The notes below the pieces were generated by a model. That model saw only the letters and a list, made by a program, of their open reading frames with translations, ran no database searches and was not told the DNA's origin. Below, in pieces: positions 1-6,394 of a stretch of DNA of 6,728 nucleotides (its first letter is position 1; every line of letters begins with the position of its first letter). The DNA comes from Oscillospiraceae bacterium. GTDB lineage: Bacteria; Bacillota; Clostridia; Oscillospirales; Oscillospiraceae. The stretch lies in assembly GCA_016292445.1 (NCBI GenBank), contig JAEDIN010000065.1, forward strand, positions 1 through 6,728, written 5' to 3'. A program made the translations under genes and the position numbers.

Positions 1-2172
1 GCGAACATAGCGGAGCTTAATACCGAGCTTGAGGAGCTCAACGCTCAGCTCGCCGAAGCCGAGGCAAACGGCGAATGGCTCAAAGCTTCAAGCACAAAAA
101 CGAAGATCAGACTCAAGCAGTCGCAGCTTGATGCCAACGAAGCGGAGCTTCAGCGTGCCGAAGAAAAGCTCGCCGAGGCGCAGCAAAAGAAGGCGGAGAT
201 AGATGCCGAGCTTGCGCCGTATAAGCAGCAGCTTGACCAAGCCAAGGCGGAGCTTGACAGCGGATATGCGCAGGTCAATGCCGGTCAGGCAGAGCTTGAC
301 AAAGCCCGTGAGCAGCTCAAAAACGCCCCTGAGCAGATAGCGCAGGGCAAGGCACAGTATGAAAAAGCGAAGAAGCAGATGGAAGAAGGCTTTGCCCAAG
401 CCGAAAAGGAACTGAAGGACGGCAAAAAGCAGCTTGATGCGGCAAAGGCACAGCTTGACTACGCAAAATCTCAGCTTGACCGAGCCGAAAAACAGATTAA
501 AAACATGGAGCATGCCGACACCTATGTTCTCGGCAGGGACACCAATATCGGATATGTGTGCTTTTCCAGCGATACTGATGTAGTTCAGAGCGTTGCAGGA
601 GCATTTCCGGTGTTTTTCTTCTTGGTCGCAGCTCTTGTATGCTTGACGACCATGACCCGCATGATAGACGACCAGCGCACGCAGATAGGAATCATGAAGG
701 CCCTCGGTTACAGCTCGTCGTCAATAATGCTCAAATATTTGATTTACTCCGGCAGCGCAACGCTGTTCGGAAGTATTATCGGTATAGGGGCAGGAGTGTT
801 TGTGTTTCCGGCGATAATATGGTTCGGTTACAGTATAATTTACAGCTTCTCAAGCCTTGTGTTTACAATAGACTGGTCGCTTTCACTCGGAATGATAGCG
901 GCAAATCTGCTTGTAATGCTGCTGGTGACATGGTATTGCTGCATTAAGGAACTCAAATGCGCACCCTCGGATTTGATAAGACCAAAAGCTCCCGAGGCCG
1001 GCAAGCGAATAATCCTCGAGCGAATTGGCTTTGTCTGGGAAAGACTGAGCTTTATGCAAAAGGTTTCAGCGCGTAATATTTTCCGCTATAAGAAGCGTAT
1101 ATTTATGATGCTGCTGGGCATCGGAGGCTGCACTGCACTTGTGCTCACGGCACTGGGTCTGAACGATACCATTCAGGGCGTTGTCGATAAACAGTATAAC
1201 GATATCATTTTGTATGACTATGAGCTGTCATTGGCATATGATATGAACGCCGAGGAGCAGAAGATTTTCCTCGAAGACTGCGGAGATAATGTAGCAGAGT
1301 CATTTTTCCTTTACCGTTCGAGTGCCGATGTTCAGGCAAACGGCATAACAAAGAGCGTCACCTTGTCTGCAAGCGACGGAGAGGGGATAGCCGAGTTTAT
1401 CAATTTTGAAAGCGACGGAGAAAAACTCAGCTACCCCGGGAAAGACGAAGCGATAATTAACTGTAATCTTGCGAGAATGATGGACATAGATATAGGCGAT
1501 GAGATAAAGCTGACAACGGCGGATATGGAGACGCTGACGGTCACTGTAAGCGGACTTTTCGATAACTATGTCGATAATCTCGTGTTCATAAACCTTGATA
1601 CCTGCGCCGTGCAATGGGGACATATGCCCGAAATAAAGGCGGCACTTCTGACAGCACCTGAGGGTGAGGATATAAACGAGTGCGCCGAAAGGATTTCCGA
1701 GGTTGACGGCGTCAGAACAATGCAGCTAAGCGCAAATTCACGCGACAGGATAAACAACATGATGTCGAGCCTCTTGTTTGTTGTTGCCATGATAATTCTC
1801 TGCGCCGGACTGCTTGCCTTCATCGTTCTGTATAACCTCACGAATATAAATATTTCCGAGCGTATACGAGAGATTGCAACGATAAAAGTGCTGGGCTTCT
1901 ACCCACATGAAGCGGCAAGCTATGTTTTCAGAGAAAACCTTGTCCTCACGGGCATGGGTGCGTTGTTCGGACTGCTGCTCGGCGTGATGTTCCATGCCTT
2001 TGTTATGGACGCCATCAAGGTTGATATGATGTATTTTAAGCCCATTATATCTCCGCTCAGCTTTGCCTCTGCGATAGTGCTCACCTTTGTGTTTGCGCTC
2101 ATTGTGAACGCAATAATGCGCCGCAGAATTGACAATATCGACATGGCGGGTGCGCTCAAATCGATAGAGTGA
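1..2172 (+). CDS. ABC transporter permease, FtsX/MacB type, with coiled-coil ectodomain (5' end missing)
   Basis: The reading frame is open from base 1, so the N-terminus lies outside the window; 723 residues are visible. An internal ATG at 379 falls within the coiled coil and is not the real start. Visible residues 1-169 are an Ala/Glu/Gln/Lys/Leu-rich coiled coil. A conserved FtsX block follows: a membrane segment near 201-220, then the QRTQIGIMKALGYS signature, then segments near 249-273 and 294-316. The linker ARNIFRYKKR precedes a segment at 367-385, an extracytoplasmic domain at about 386-585, and a second FtsX domain with segments near 591-613, 640-664 and 687-708 plus the REIATIKVLGF signature. 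In relatives of this layout an N-terminal membrane helix precedes the coiled coil, which puts the coil outside the cell. Such permeases work with a separate ATPase, presumably encoded upstream. The substrate cannot be told; lipid, peptide or antimicrobial export, or mechanotransmission, are possible. The family call is firm; the role is open. Confidence 0.93.
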   Translation, partial: ANIAELNTELEELNAQLAEAEANGEWLKASSTKTKIRLKQSQLDANEAELQRAEEKLAEAQQKKAEIDAELAPYKQQLDQAKAELDSGYAQVNAGQAELDKAREQLKNAPEQIAQGKAQYEKAKKQMEEGFAQAEKELKDGKKQLDAAKAQLDYAKSQLDRAEKQIKNMEHADTYVLGRDTNIGYVCFSSDTDVVQSVAGAFPVFFFLVAALVCLTTMTRMIDDQRTQIGIMKALGYSSSSIMLKYLIYSGSATLFGSIIGIGAGVFVFPAIIWFGYSIIYSFSSLVFTIDWSLSLGMIAANLLVMLLVTWYCCIKELKCAPSDLIRPKAPEAGKRIILERIGFVWERLSFMQKVSARNIFRYKKRIFMMLLGIGGCTALVLTALGLNDTIQGVVDKQYNDIILYDYELSLAYDMNAEEQKIFLEDCGDNVAESFFLYRSSADVQANGITKSVTLSASDGEGIAEFINFESDGEKLSYPGKDEAIINCNLARMMDIDIGDEIKLTTADMETLTVTVSGLFDNYVDNLVFINLDTCAVQWGHMPEIKAALLTAPEGEDINECAERISEVDGVRTMQLSANSRDRINNMMSSLLFVVAMIILCAGLLAFIVLYNLTNINISERIREIATIKVLGFYPHEAASYVFRENLVLTGMGALFGLLLGVMFHAFVMDAIKVDMMYFKPIISPLSFASAIVLTFVFALIVNAIMRRRIDNIDMAGALKSIE
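124..480 (+). repeat. Heptad-phased DNA repeat encoding (Q/E)LD motifs in the permease coiled coil
   Basis: The short word AGCTTGA(C/T) recurs at 125, 230, 251, 293, 431, 452 and 473. It encodes QLD or ELD at visible residues 42, 77, 84, 98, 144, 151 and 158. The first four copies share one phase modulo 21 bases (one heptad) and the last three share another, so the nucleotide sequence keeps the heptad period. The phase changes between 293 and 431 by 12 bases beyond whole heptads, equal to four residues, and a proline (residue 110) lies in that interval. This is a feature of coding sequence, not a mobile repeat. Confidence 0.75.
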
Positions 2173-2173
2173 T

Positions 2174-2202
2174 TTGACAATCGGGCGTAAATGCATTATA
2201 TT
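2174..2202 (+). promoter_or_regulatory. Sigma-A-type promoter for the kinase gene
   Basis: A perfect TTGACA (2174-2179) is followed by a 17-base spacer and TATATT (2197-2202, five of six consensus bases). It begins one base after the permease stop codon. Predicted transcription start is near 2209, giving a leader of about 50 bases to the chosen kinase ATG. The TTG of the -35 box is in frame with the kinase and would be mistaken for its start codon by a longest-ORF rule. Confidence 0.72.
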
Positions 2203-2214
2203 TGTGAAGATAGC

Positions 2215-2232
2215 GGGGAGCATGAGCTTTCC
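2215..2232 (+). other. Small hairpin in the kinase 5' leader
   Basis: GGGGAGC (2215-2221) can pair with GCTTTCC (2226-2232) over an ATGA loop: seven pairs, two of them G-U. No T-tract follows, so it is not a typical terminator. It would place the purine-rich GGGGAG in the stem and the in-frame ATG at 2222 in the loop, which weighs against initiation at that ATG. It may also be chance. Confidence 0.3.
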
Positions 2233-2257
2233 GAAACATAATAGGATTGGATTAACA

Positions 2258-4009
2258 ATGGAAAATATGCAGGCCTTATTACCGGGCTGGGAGACCGTGC
2301 GTTGCATAGGCAGCGGCAGCTCCGGCAAGGTTTACGAGCTTAAGAAAAAAGATGAATACGGCGGCGATTTTCACTCTGCACTCAAGGTAATATCCATCCC
2401 CTCATCTCAAAAAGAGTATGATGAGATGGTCAGCACAATGAGTGAATTTGCCATGCGCTCAAAGCTTCGTGATAAGGTCGAAGAAATCAGCGGAGAGTAT
2501 CGTCTGATGGGTGTCCTCAGAGGTCATCCGAACATCGTCAACTGCGAGGACCAGATGATCATACCGCACGAGAACGATCTCGGCTGGGATATCTATATTC
2601 GTATGGAGCTTTTGACCTCACTGCCCGATTATGTCCGTGAAAACGGCATGACCGCCAGCGAGGTAATTAAGCTCGGCATTGACATTTGCAGCGCGCTTGA
2701 GCTGTGCCGCAGCAACAATATCGTGCACAGGGATATAAAGCCGCAGAATATCTTTGTCAGCAAGTACGGCAGCTTCAAGCTTGGCGACTTCGGCGTTGCA
2801 AAGGTCACGAGCATCAGGGACCGTGCAGATATGGTAGGTACATATTCTTATATGGCACCCGAGGTCTATAAGGGTAAGCCGTATGACGACAGGGTGGATA
2901 TCTACTCTCTCGGCATGGTACTCTACTGGCTGCTAAACGAGCGCAGAGGTCCGTTCCTGCCGCTTGCGGAAGCCCCGACTTCGGAGCAGCTTGCGGAGGC
3001 TCAACTACTCCGATACAAAGGCGAACCTCTGCCGGCACCGAAAAACGGAAATCAGGCATTGAAACAGCTTGTGCTTAAGGCTTGCGCATACGAAAGCGCA
3101 GACCGTTTCTCAAGCCCCTCGGAAATGAAGCAGGCACTTATTCTTGCTGCAAGCGGTAAAGCAGTATTTGAGACGCGTCAGGCAGATTTGAGCAGCGATG
3201 CGACCGTCCGCGAGGAGTTTCCGCGGCGTGAGCCGGAAAGAAAAGCGCCGCCACCGCCGCCGGTGCAGGAAAAGCCAAAGCCTCAGCCGCAGGCAAAAAA
3301 GACCGAACCGGCAAAAAAAGAAAAGCCCGACAGCAAAACGGTGTCGCAGTTTGTCGTTGCAATAGCCGTAACCGCAGTTGCGATGATAGCTGCGGTGCTG
3401 ATATTCCTTGGTATCAGCAAGGGATGGTTTAATTCCGATGCAAAACCCACGGAAAGCGCCGCCCCTACTCCGACAGCAACCGTTGAGCCTACAAAAAAGC
3501 CGCAGATCACTTCCGTAATGATAAGCTCACCGAGACTGATAATGACCGAGGGCGACTCCGCAGTGCTGACCGTAAGCTGTGTGCCCGAACCGCAATCCGA
3601 AGCAGATAAGCCGGAATATGTCTGGAAAAGCAGTGATTCCTCCGTTGCAAGCGTTGACGACAACGGCAATGTCGAGGCAGCGAGTGAAGGCACGGCGACT
3701 ATTATGGTCTATATCAAAGACAAGATGGAACTGCATGATGAGTGCATGGTCATCGTCGAAAAACCGTTCGTGACCGAGCTCAAGATAGAGCAAATGCCGA
3801 CAAAAACGGTTTACATGGTTGGTGAGGAACTCGACACTACGGGACTTGTCCTGCGAGCCTATTACAATAACGGCACGGCCGAGCGCATAACAAATCCCGA
3901 GGAATACACCGCCGAGTGCAGCATGGAGGGCTTCGGCAGCAAGACCGTGACCGTATCCTACGGCGGAGCAACTGCCGAATATACAATCAGAATAAGCTTG
4001 TTTGGATAA
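2258..4009 (+). CDS. Membrane Ser/Thr protein kinase with extracellular Ig-like (Big_2 and Big_3) domains
   Basis: A Hanks-type kinase of 583 residues with a type II-like layout: kinase inside, sensor outside. The glycine loop is G18-S-G-S-S-G23, with the ATP-binding lysine K43 and probable helix-C glutamate E80. HRDIKPQN starts at 157 with catalytic D159, DFG is at 177-179 and APE at 200-202, so all catalytic residues are present. A stretch of about 30 residues between K43 and E80 is longer than in PknB/PrkC. A proline/lysine-rich linker (about 319-361, including a five-proline run) leads to one membrane helix (365-386) and a Thr/Pro spacer. A Big_2-like domain (about 417-504) and a Big_3-like domain (about 505-581) follow. 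The start at 2258 is preferred: the TTG at 2174 is a -35 box, the ATG at 2222 lies about 13 bases from the predicted transcript start in a hairpin, and homologous kinase folds begin just after 2258. The ribosome site (AGGA, 2243-2246) is weak. The ligand and targets are unknown. Confidence 0.93.
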   Translation: MENMQALLPGWETVRCIGSGSSGKVYELKKKDEYGGDFHSALKVISIPSSQKEYDEMVSTMSEFAMRSKLRDKVEEISGEYRLMGVLRGHPNIVNCEDQMIIPHENDLGWDIYIRMELLTSLPDYVRENGMTASEVIKLGIDICSALELCRSNNIVHRDIKPQNIFVSKYGSFKLGDFGVAKVTSIRDRADMVGTYSYMAPEVYKGKPYDDRVDIYSLGMVLYWLLNERRGPFLPLAEAPTSEQLAEAQLLRYKGEPLPAPKNGNQALKQLVLKACAYESADRFSSPSEMKQALILAASGKAVFETRQADLSSDATVREEFPRREPERKAPPPPPVQEKPKPQPQAKKTEPAKKEKPDSKTVSQFVVAIAVTAVAMIAAVLIFLGISKGWFNSDAKPTESAAPTPTATVEPTKKPQITSVMISSPRLIMTEGDSAVLTVSCVPEPQSEADKPEYVWKSSDSSVASVDDNGNVEAASEGTATIMVYIKDKMELHDECMVIVEKPFVTELKIEQMPTKTVYMVGEELDTTGLVLRAYYNNGTAERITNPEEYTAECSMEGFGSKTVTVSYGGATAEYTIRISLFG

Positions 4010-4050
4010 AAAGATAAAGCCCCTCCGTTTGGATGGGCTTTATCTTTTTT
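4008..4050. terminator. Bidirectional intrinsic terminator between convergent genes
   Basis: The arms 4008-4022 and 4035-4049 are perfectly complementary over 15 pairs (core GATAAAGCCC / GGGCTTTATC), and TCC/GGA can extend the stem inside the loop. A T-run lies at 4045-4050 on the + strand. The A-run at 4008-4012 supplies the U-tract when read on the - strand. It sits between the kinase stop (4007-4009) and the phosphatase stop (4055-4057) and so can end both convergent transcripts. Confidence 0.9.
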
Positions 4051-4054
4051 ATAT

Positions 4055-4969
4055 TCATTTGCCGAGCTTAGCGAAGAATTTGAATGTAAGCGGCCAGACT
4101 AAACCTGCAAACAGGATTACGATGAAATATCTCACACCGTGTGCTACCGCGTGACCGCCGAACAGTGCAAGCAGGGGAGCTTTCAGGGCAGCCTTTATGC
4201 CGACTGTAACGCCGAGGCCGACAACGACCTTGATTATCTGCGCCCACCAAACCGCCTCGGTGGGGAAATTGATGTATTTTCTGTCAAGATGGAAAACAAG
4301 CAGCAGACCGATCGAGCAGAAAAGAATCATATACGCATTTTTAAGACCGGAGTTGAAGTTACCCATGTCGATGTCGGCAGGGAAGCTGTAGAGCTCAACG
4401 AAAGCAACGAATGCGCCTGCAAGCAGGATAAAGACGGTAAAAAGTATGTATATTCTCTTGGGCTTTTCGTCCATATCGCGGAAAAACGGATACAGTGCGA
4501 ACATGAGGATGAGACCGATACCCAACGACACGCCGACATCAAGCGGTGTGTGTACGCCGACATACATTCTGGAAAAAGCCGTCAAAGCGATAAGCAGTAC
4601 AAGTACTATCCGAAGCGCGGTGTTTTTAGTGTATCTTGCAGGAGCACCGAGGGTCGCAAAGGCGTTTTGCGTATGTCCGCTGGGGAAGGAGTAACCTGTT
4701 GCCTCAGCCCTTGCACTTTCAACTATGGTAAAATCGGGGTCCTTGACCCAAGGGCGGGGTATTCTGAACCACAGCTTCAAAAACTGATTTATAATAGTGC
4801 CTGCAAAGCCGACTGTCATCATGTAATAGCCGCATTTTTTGCTGATGCACCAAAAAACAATTATTGCGGCGGCAATGAAAACGGTTTCGCCGCCGAGATT
4901 AGTGACAAGAGCCATGAGCTTGTCAAGAAGTGGAGTTCTAATGCTCTCGAGAGCGTATAGCAGTTCCAT
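4055..4969 (-). CDS. PAP2-family membrane phosphatase
   Basis: A 304-residue multi-pass membrane protein with the three-part PAP2 acid phosphatase signature: K65-x6-R72-P73, then P96-S-G-H99, then S133-R134-x5-H140-x3-D144. H140 is the expected nucleophile, with H99 as general acid. Family members remove phosphate from lipid phosphates or pyrophosphates on the outer face of the membrane, for example undecaprenyl pyrophosphate (BcrC type) or phosphatidate/phosphatidylglycerol phosphate; the substrate cannot be chosen here. After the catalytic core, about 140 residues add further hydrophobic segments ending in a Lys-rich tail, longer than minimal PAP2 enzymes of about 200 residues. The start at 4969 is chosen because GAGGTG lies four bases upstream; an in-frame TTG at 4990 would precede that site. 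It faces the kinase gene convergently and lies downstream of the dehydrogenase, separated from it by a terminator. Confidence 0.93.
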   Translation of the reverse strand: MELLYALESIRTPLLDKLMALVTNLGGETVFIAAAIIVFWCISKKCGYYMMTVGFAGTIINQFLKLWFRIPRPWVKDPDFTIVESARAEATGYSFPSGHTQNAFATLGAPARYTKNTALRIVLVLLIALTAFSRMYVGVHTPLDVGVSLGIGLILMFALYPFFRDMDEKPKRIYILFTVFILLAGAFVAFVELYSFPADIDMGNFNSGLKNAYMILFCSIGLLLVFHLDRKYINFPTEAVWWAQIIKVVVGLGVTVGIKAALKAPLLALFGGHAVAHGVRYFIVILFAGLVWPLTFKFFAKLGK

Positions 4970-4973
4970 AAAG

Positions 4974-4979
4974 CACCTC
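4974..4979 (-). promoter_or_regulatory. Ribosome binding site setting the PAP2 start
   Basis: Read on the - strand, GAGGTG is followed by CTTT and then the ATG at 4969. It matches the anti-Shine-Dalgarno stretch CACCTC. It lies downstream of the in-frame TTG at 4990, so that longer start is unlikely. Confidence 0.75.
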
Positions 4980-4999
4980 GCATTATTCAATATGGCAAC

Positions 5000-5028
5000 A
5001 TTTTACCACATAAAAGATGCGTCTGCAA
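5000..5028 (-). promoter_or_regulatory. Candidate PAP2 promoter with extended -10, overlapping a terminator
   Basis: On the - strand, TGG-TAAAAT forms an extended -10 element (TG at 5008-5007, hexamer 5005-5000). A weak -35 (TTGCAG, 5028-5023) lies 17 bases upstream, formed from the loop and arm of the preceding terminator hairpin. Predicted start is near 4993, about 24 bases before the PAP2 ATG. The -10 is good and the -35 poor (three of six), so the call is moderate. Confidence 0.5.
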
Positions 5029-5045
5029 GGCAGACGCATCTTTTA
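5011..5045 (-). terminator. Intrinsic terminator after the alcohol dehydrogenase gene
   Basis: A perfect 16-pair inverted repeat (5011-5026 with 5030-5045) surrounds a three-base loop. The GC-rich core is GATGCGTCTGC / GCAGACGCATC. On the - strand the stem ends in TCTTTTA, giving a short U-tract, and it begins ten bases after the dehydrogenase stop. The symmetric A/T ends mean it could also stop + strand transcription. Confidence 0.85.
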
Positions 5046-5055
5046 TACTATGTAT

Positions 5056-6267
5056 TTACGCTTCGGAAATGATTCTGTTGATGACCTTTGCCGTACGAGC
5101 TTTGTTAAACACAACGGGAACGGGGTACAGGGGGTTGCACTCCTTAAGTGCCCATTCGGTCATCTGGGGGATATGCTCGGGCTGAATATGGTCAAAACCG
5201 GTGGGGATGCCCATGCGCTTATTCATCGCACGGATCTCGGCGATAAATGCCTTTGCCTTTTCCTCGTCGGTACCGGTGGTCATTACTCCGGTCAGCCCGG
5301 CAAGGTGAGCAAGCTTCTCATAAATGACGGAACCGTATTCTTCCAGAACTATGGGGAGGATTACTGCATTTGCAAGACCGTGGGGGGTGTTGTACAGACC
5401 TCCGAGAGTATGCGCGATAGCGTGTATATTACCGACACCGACACGGGTAAAGGCGAAGCCTGCCTTGTAAGAGGCAATCAGCATTTCCTGACGGGCCTCC
5501 ATGTCGTTGCCGTCGTTATAAGCTCTCTCAAGGTACTTGAAAATAGCAACCGTTGCTTCCTCTGCAAGACGGATAGTCTCCTTGGTGTTGATTGTCCATG
5601 AGATATAAGCCTCAATTGCATGAGTCAACGCGTCCATACCGGTGGTAGCGGTGGTTTTGGGAGGAAGATTGCGGGTAAGCTCGGGATCAAGTATTGCGTA
5701 CTTAGGAACAAGGAACAGATCCATGATAGCGTATTTGTGATGGGTCTCCTCGTCGGTGATAACTGCTGCTATCGTGGTCTCCGAGCCGGTTCCTGCGGTA
5801 GTGGGAACTGCGACAAAGGTAGGTATCTTATGCATTACCTTGAAAATACCGGCCATATTGTTTACCGATTTATTGGGCCTGACTACACGGGCAGCCGCAC
5901 CCTTTGCGGCGTCCAGAGGGGAGCCGCCGCCGATTGCGAGAAATCCGTCGCAATTGTTTTCGAGATACATCTTCTGAATCTCGTTAACGACCTTGACGGT
6001 GGGGTTAGCGGAAACCTCGCTGTAATGAACATATTCAATGCCGGCCTTCTCAAGAGCCTCTTTTGCAATAGGGGCAATCGTCTTGCCGACGGTGCGACCG
6101 GTAACTATAATTACCTTTTTATTACCGTTTTTCGCAAAAAGCTCGGGAGCCTTTACTATTGCTCCCTCACCGGTTATAGTAATGGGCTTGCGCCAGTAAA
6201 GAAGTCTTGCGCCGATATCAAATGCTTTCTGATATCCGCGGTAATATGCGCGCTTTAGAGCCTCCAT
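5056..6267 (-). CDS. Iron-dependent alcohol dehydrogenase (group III, FucO/butanol-dehydrogenase-like)
   Basis: A 403-residue cytoplasmic oxidoreductase of normal family length. It should interconvert an alcohol and an aldehyde or ketone using NAD(P)H. The dinucleotide site GGGSPLDAAK starts at 113 and PTTAGTGSE at 155. The Fe2+ ligands expected from E. coli FucO (D196, H200, H263, H277) correspond here to D212 and H216 (in GMDALTHAIEAY), H282 (in HAIAH) and H296 (in NTPHG), all intact. The family covers 1,2-propanediol, 1,3-propanediol, ethanol and butanol dehydrogenases, and sequence alone does not settle which; a fermentative role in reoxidising NADH is likely. The first 30 residues (ending YWRKP) form a short N-terminal extension before the Rossmann-like domain. 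The start is supported by AAAGGAG ten bases upstream. It is transcribed away from the PadR gene from its own promoter and ends at a strong terminator, so it appears to be a single-gene transcript. Confidence 0.95.
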   Translation of the reverse strand: MEALKRAYYRGYQKAFDIGARLLYWRKPITITGEGAIVKAPELFAKNGNKKVIIVTGRTVGKTIAPIAKEALEKAGIEYVHYSEVSANPTVKVVNEIQKMYLENNCDGFLAIGGGSPLDAAKGAAARVVRPNKSVNNMAGIFKVMHKIPTFVAVPTTAGTGSETTIAAVITDEETHHKYAIMDLFLVPKYAILDPELTRNLPPKTTATTGMDALTHAIEAYISWTINTKETIRLAEEATVAIFKYLERAYNDGNDMEARQEMLIASYKAGFAFTRVGVGNIHAIAHTLGGLYNTPHGLANAVILPIVLEEYGSVIYEKLAHLAGLTGVMTTGTDEEKAKAFIAEIRAMNKRMGIPTGFDHIQPEHIPQMTEWALKECNPLYPVPVVFNKARTAKVINRIISEA

Positions 6268-6277
6268 GTGGTGTGAT

Positions 6278-6284
6278 CTCCTTT
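6278..6284 (-). promoter_or_regulatory. Ribosome binding site of the alcohol dehydrogenase
   Basis: AAAGGAG on the - strand lies ten bases before the ATG at 6267. It fixes that ATG as the start. Confidence 0.85.
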
Positions 6285-6299
6285 CAAATCTATATCATA

Positions 6300-6328
6300 A
6301 TTTTAATATATTGCAGCATTTTAGTCAA
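6300..6328 (-). promoter_or_regulatory. Sigma-A-type promoter of the alcohol dehydrogenase
   Basis: On the - strand, TTGACT (6328-6323, five of six) and TAAAAT (6305-6300, five of six) are separated by exactly 17 bases. Predicted transcription start is near 6293, about 25 bases before the ATG. Its -35 lies 12 bases from the -35 of the divergent PadR promoter; GTCAAG (6324-6329) and CTTGAC (6340-6345) are inverted copies made by the two -35 boxes. Confidence 0.75.
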
Positions 6329-6340
6329 GATAAATAATAC

Positions 6341-6369
6341 TTGACAATATCGATAATCGATATTACAAT
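6341..6369 (+). promoter_or_regulatory. Sigma-A-type promoter of the PadR gene
   Basis: A perfect TTGACA (6341-6346), 17-base spacer and TACAAT (6364-6369, five of six) predict a start near 6376. The spacer is almost wholly occupied by a palindrome, the expected place for a repressor that blocks RNA polymerase. The TTG at 6341 is in frame with PadR but is a promoter base triplet, not a start codon. Confidence 0.8.
6346..6364. promoter_or_regulatory. Palindromic operator, probable PadR binding site 1
   Basis: AATATCGATAATCGATATT is a perfect inverted repeat of nine bases per arm around a single central A. It overlaps the last base of the -35 and the first base of the -10 of the PadR promoter. 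Its left edge lies 17 bases upstream of the dehydrogenase -35, so an effect on that gene is possible but less certain. Assignment to PadR is inferred from position; the palindrome itself is directly seen. Confidence 0.8.
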
Positions 6370-6379
6370 ACGATCAAAC

Positions 6380-6394
6380 ATCGAATATCGATAT
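6380..6394. promoter_or_regulatory. Second operator-like site next to the PadR ribosome binding site
   Basis: This site contains the palindrome ATATCGATAT (6385-6394). It also repeats the AATATCGAT arm of the first operator (here 6384-6392, there 6346-6354), 38 bases apart. It ends immediately before AAGGAGG. A protein bound here would sit just after the predicted transcription start, adding a second block. Confidence 0.65.

Noticed and set aside
88..513. 141-codon open frame on the - strand
   Set aside because: It is the mirror of the repetitive coiled-coil codons of the permease; its Leu/Phe/Lys-rich pattern is the complement of the heptad repeats and it has no ribosome binding site case.
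2222..2224. ATG at 2222 as kinase start with GGGGAG upstream
   Set aside because: The purine run ends one base before the ATG, too close for a ribosome site, and both lie in a small predicted hairpin about 13 bases from the predicted transcript start. It cannot be fully excluded.
1738..2328. 196-codon open frame on the - strand spanning the permease end and kinase start
   Set aside because: It overlaps two well-supported genes and the kinase promoter, shows no recognisable domain, and has low-complexity His/Glu/Arg composition typical of antisense shadows.
3138..3693. Overlapping - strand open frames opposite the kinase linker and membrane helix
   Set aside because: Composition (Ala/Pro/Val-rich) follows directly from the complementary strand of the proline-rich linker and hydrophobic helix.
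4139..4960. 273-codon open frame on the + strand opposite the PAP2 gene
   Set aside because: The - strand frame carries all three PAP2 motifs; this frame is Cys/His/Lys-rich with no domain and is explained as its complement.
5017..6258. Two long + strand open frames (5017-5601 and 5620-6258) opposite the dehydrogenase
   Set aside because: The - strand gene has every metal-ligand and cofactor motif. These frames lack motifs, and the first begins inside a terminator hairpin.
6346..6394. ATCGATA-type repeats considered as the start of a CRISPR or iteron array
   Set aside because: Only two short palindromic copies exist, both placed exactly on promoter elements of a PadR gene; operators explain them better.
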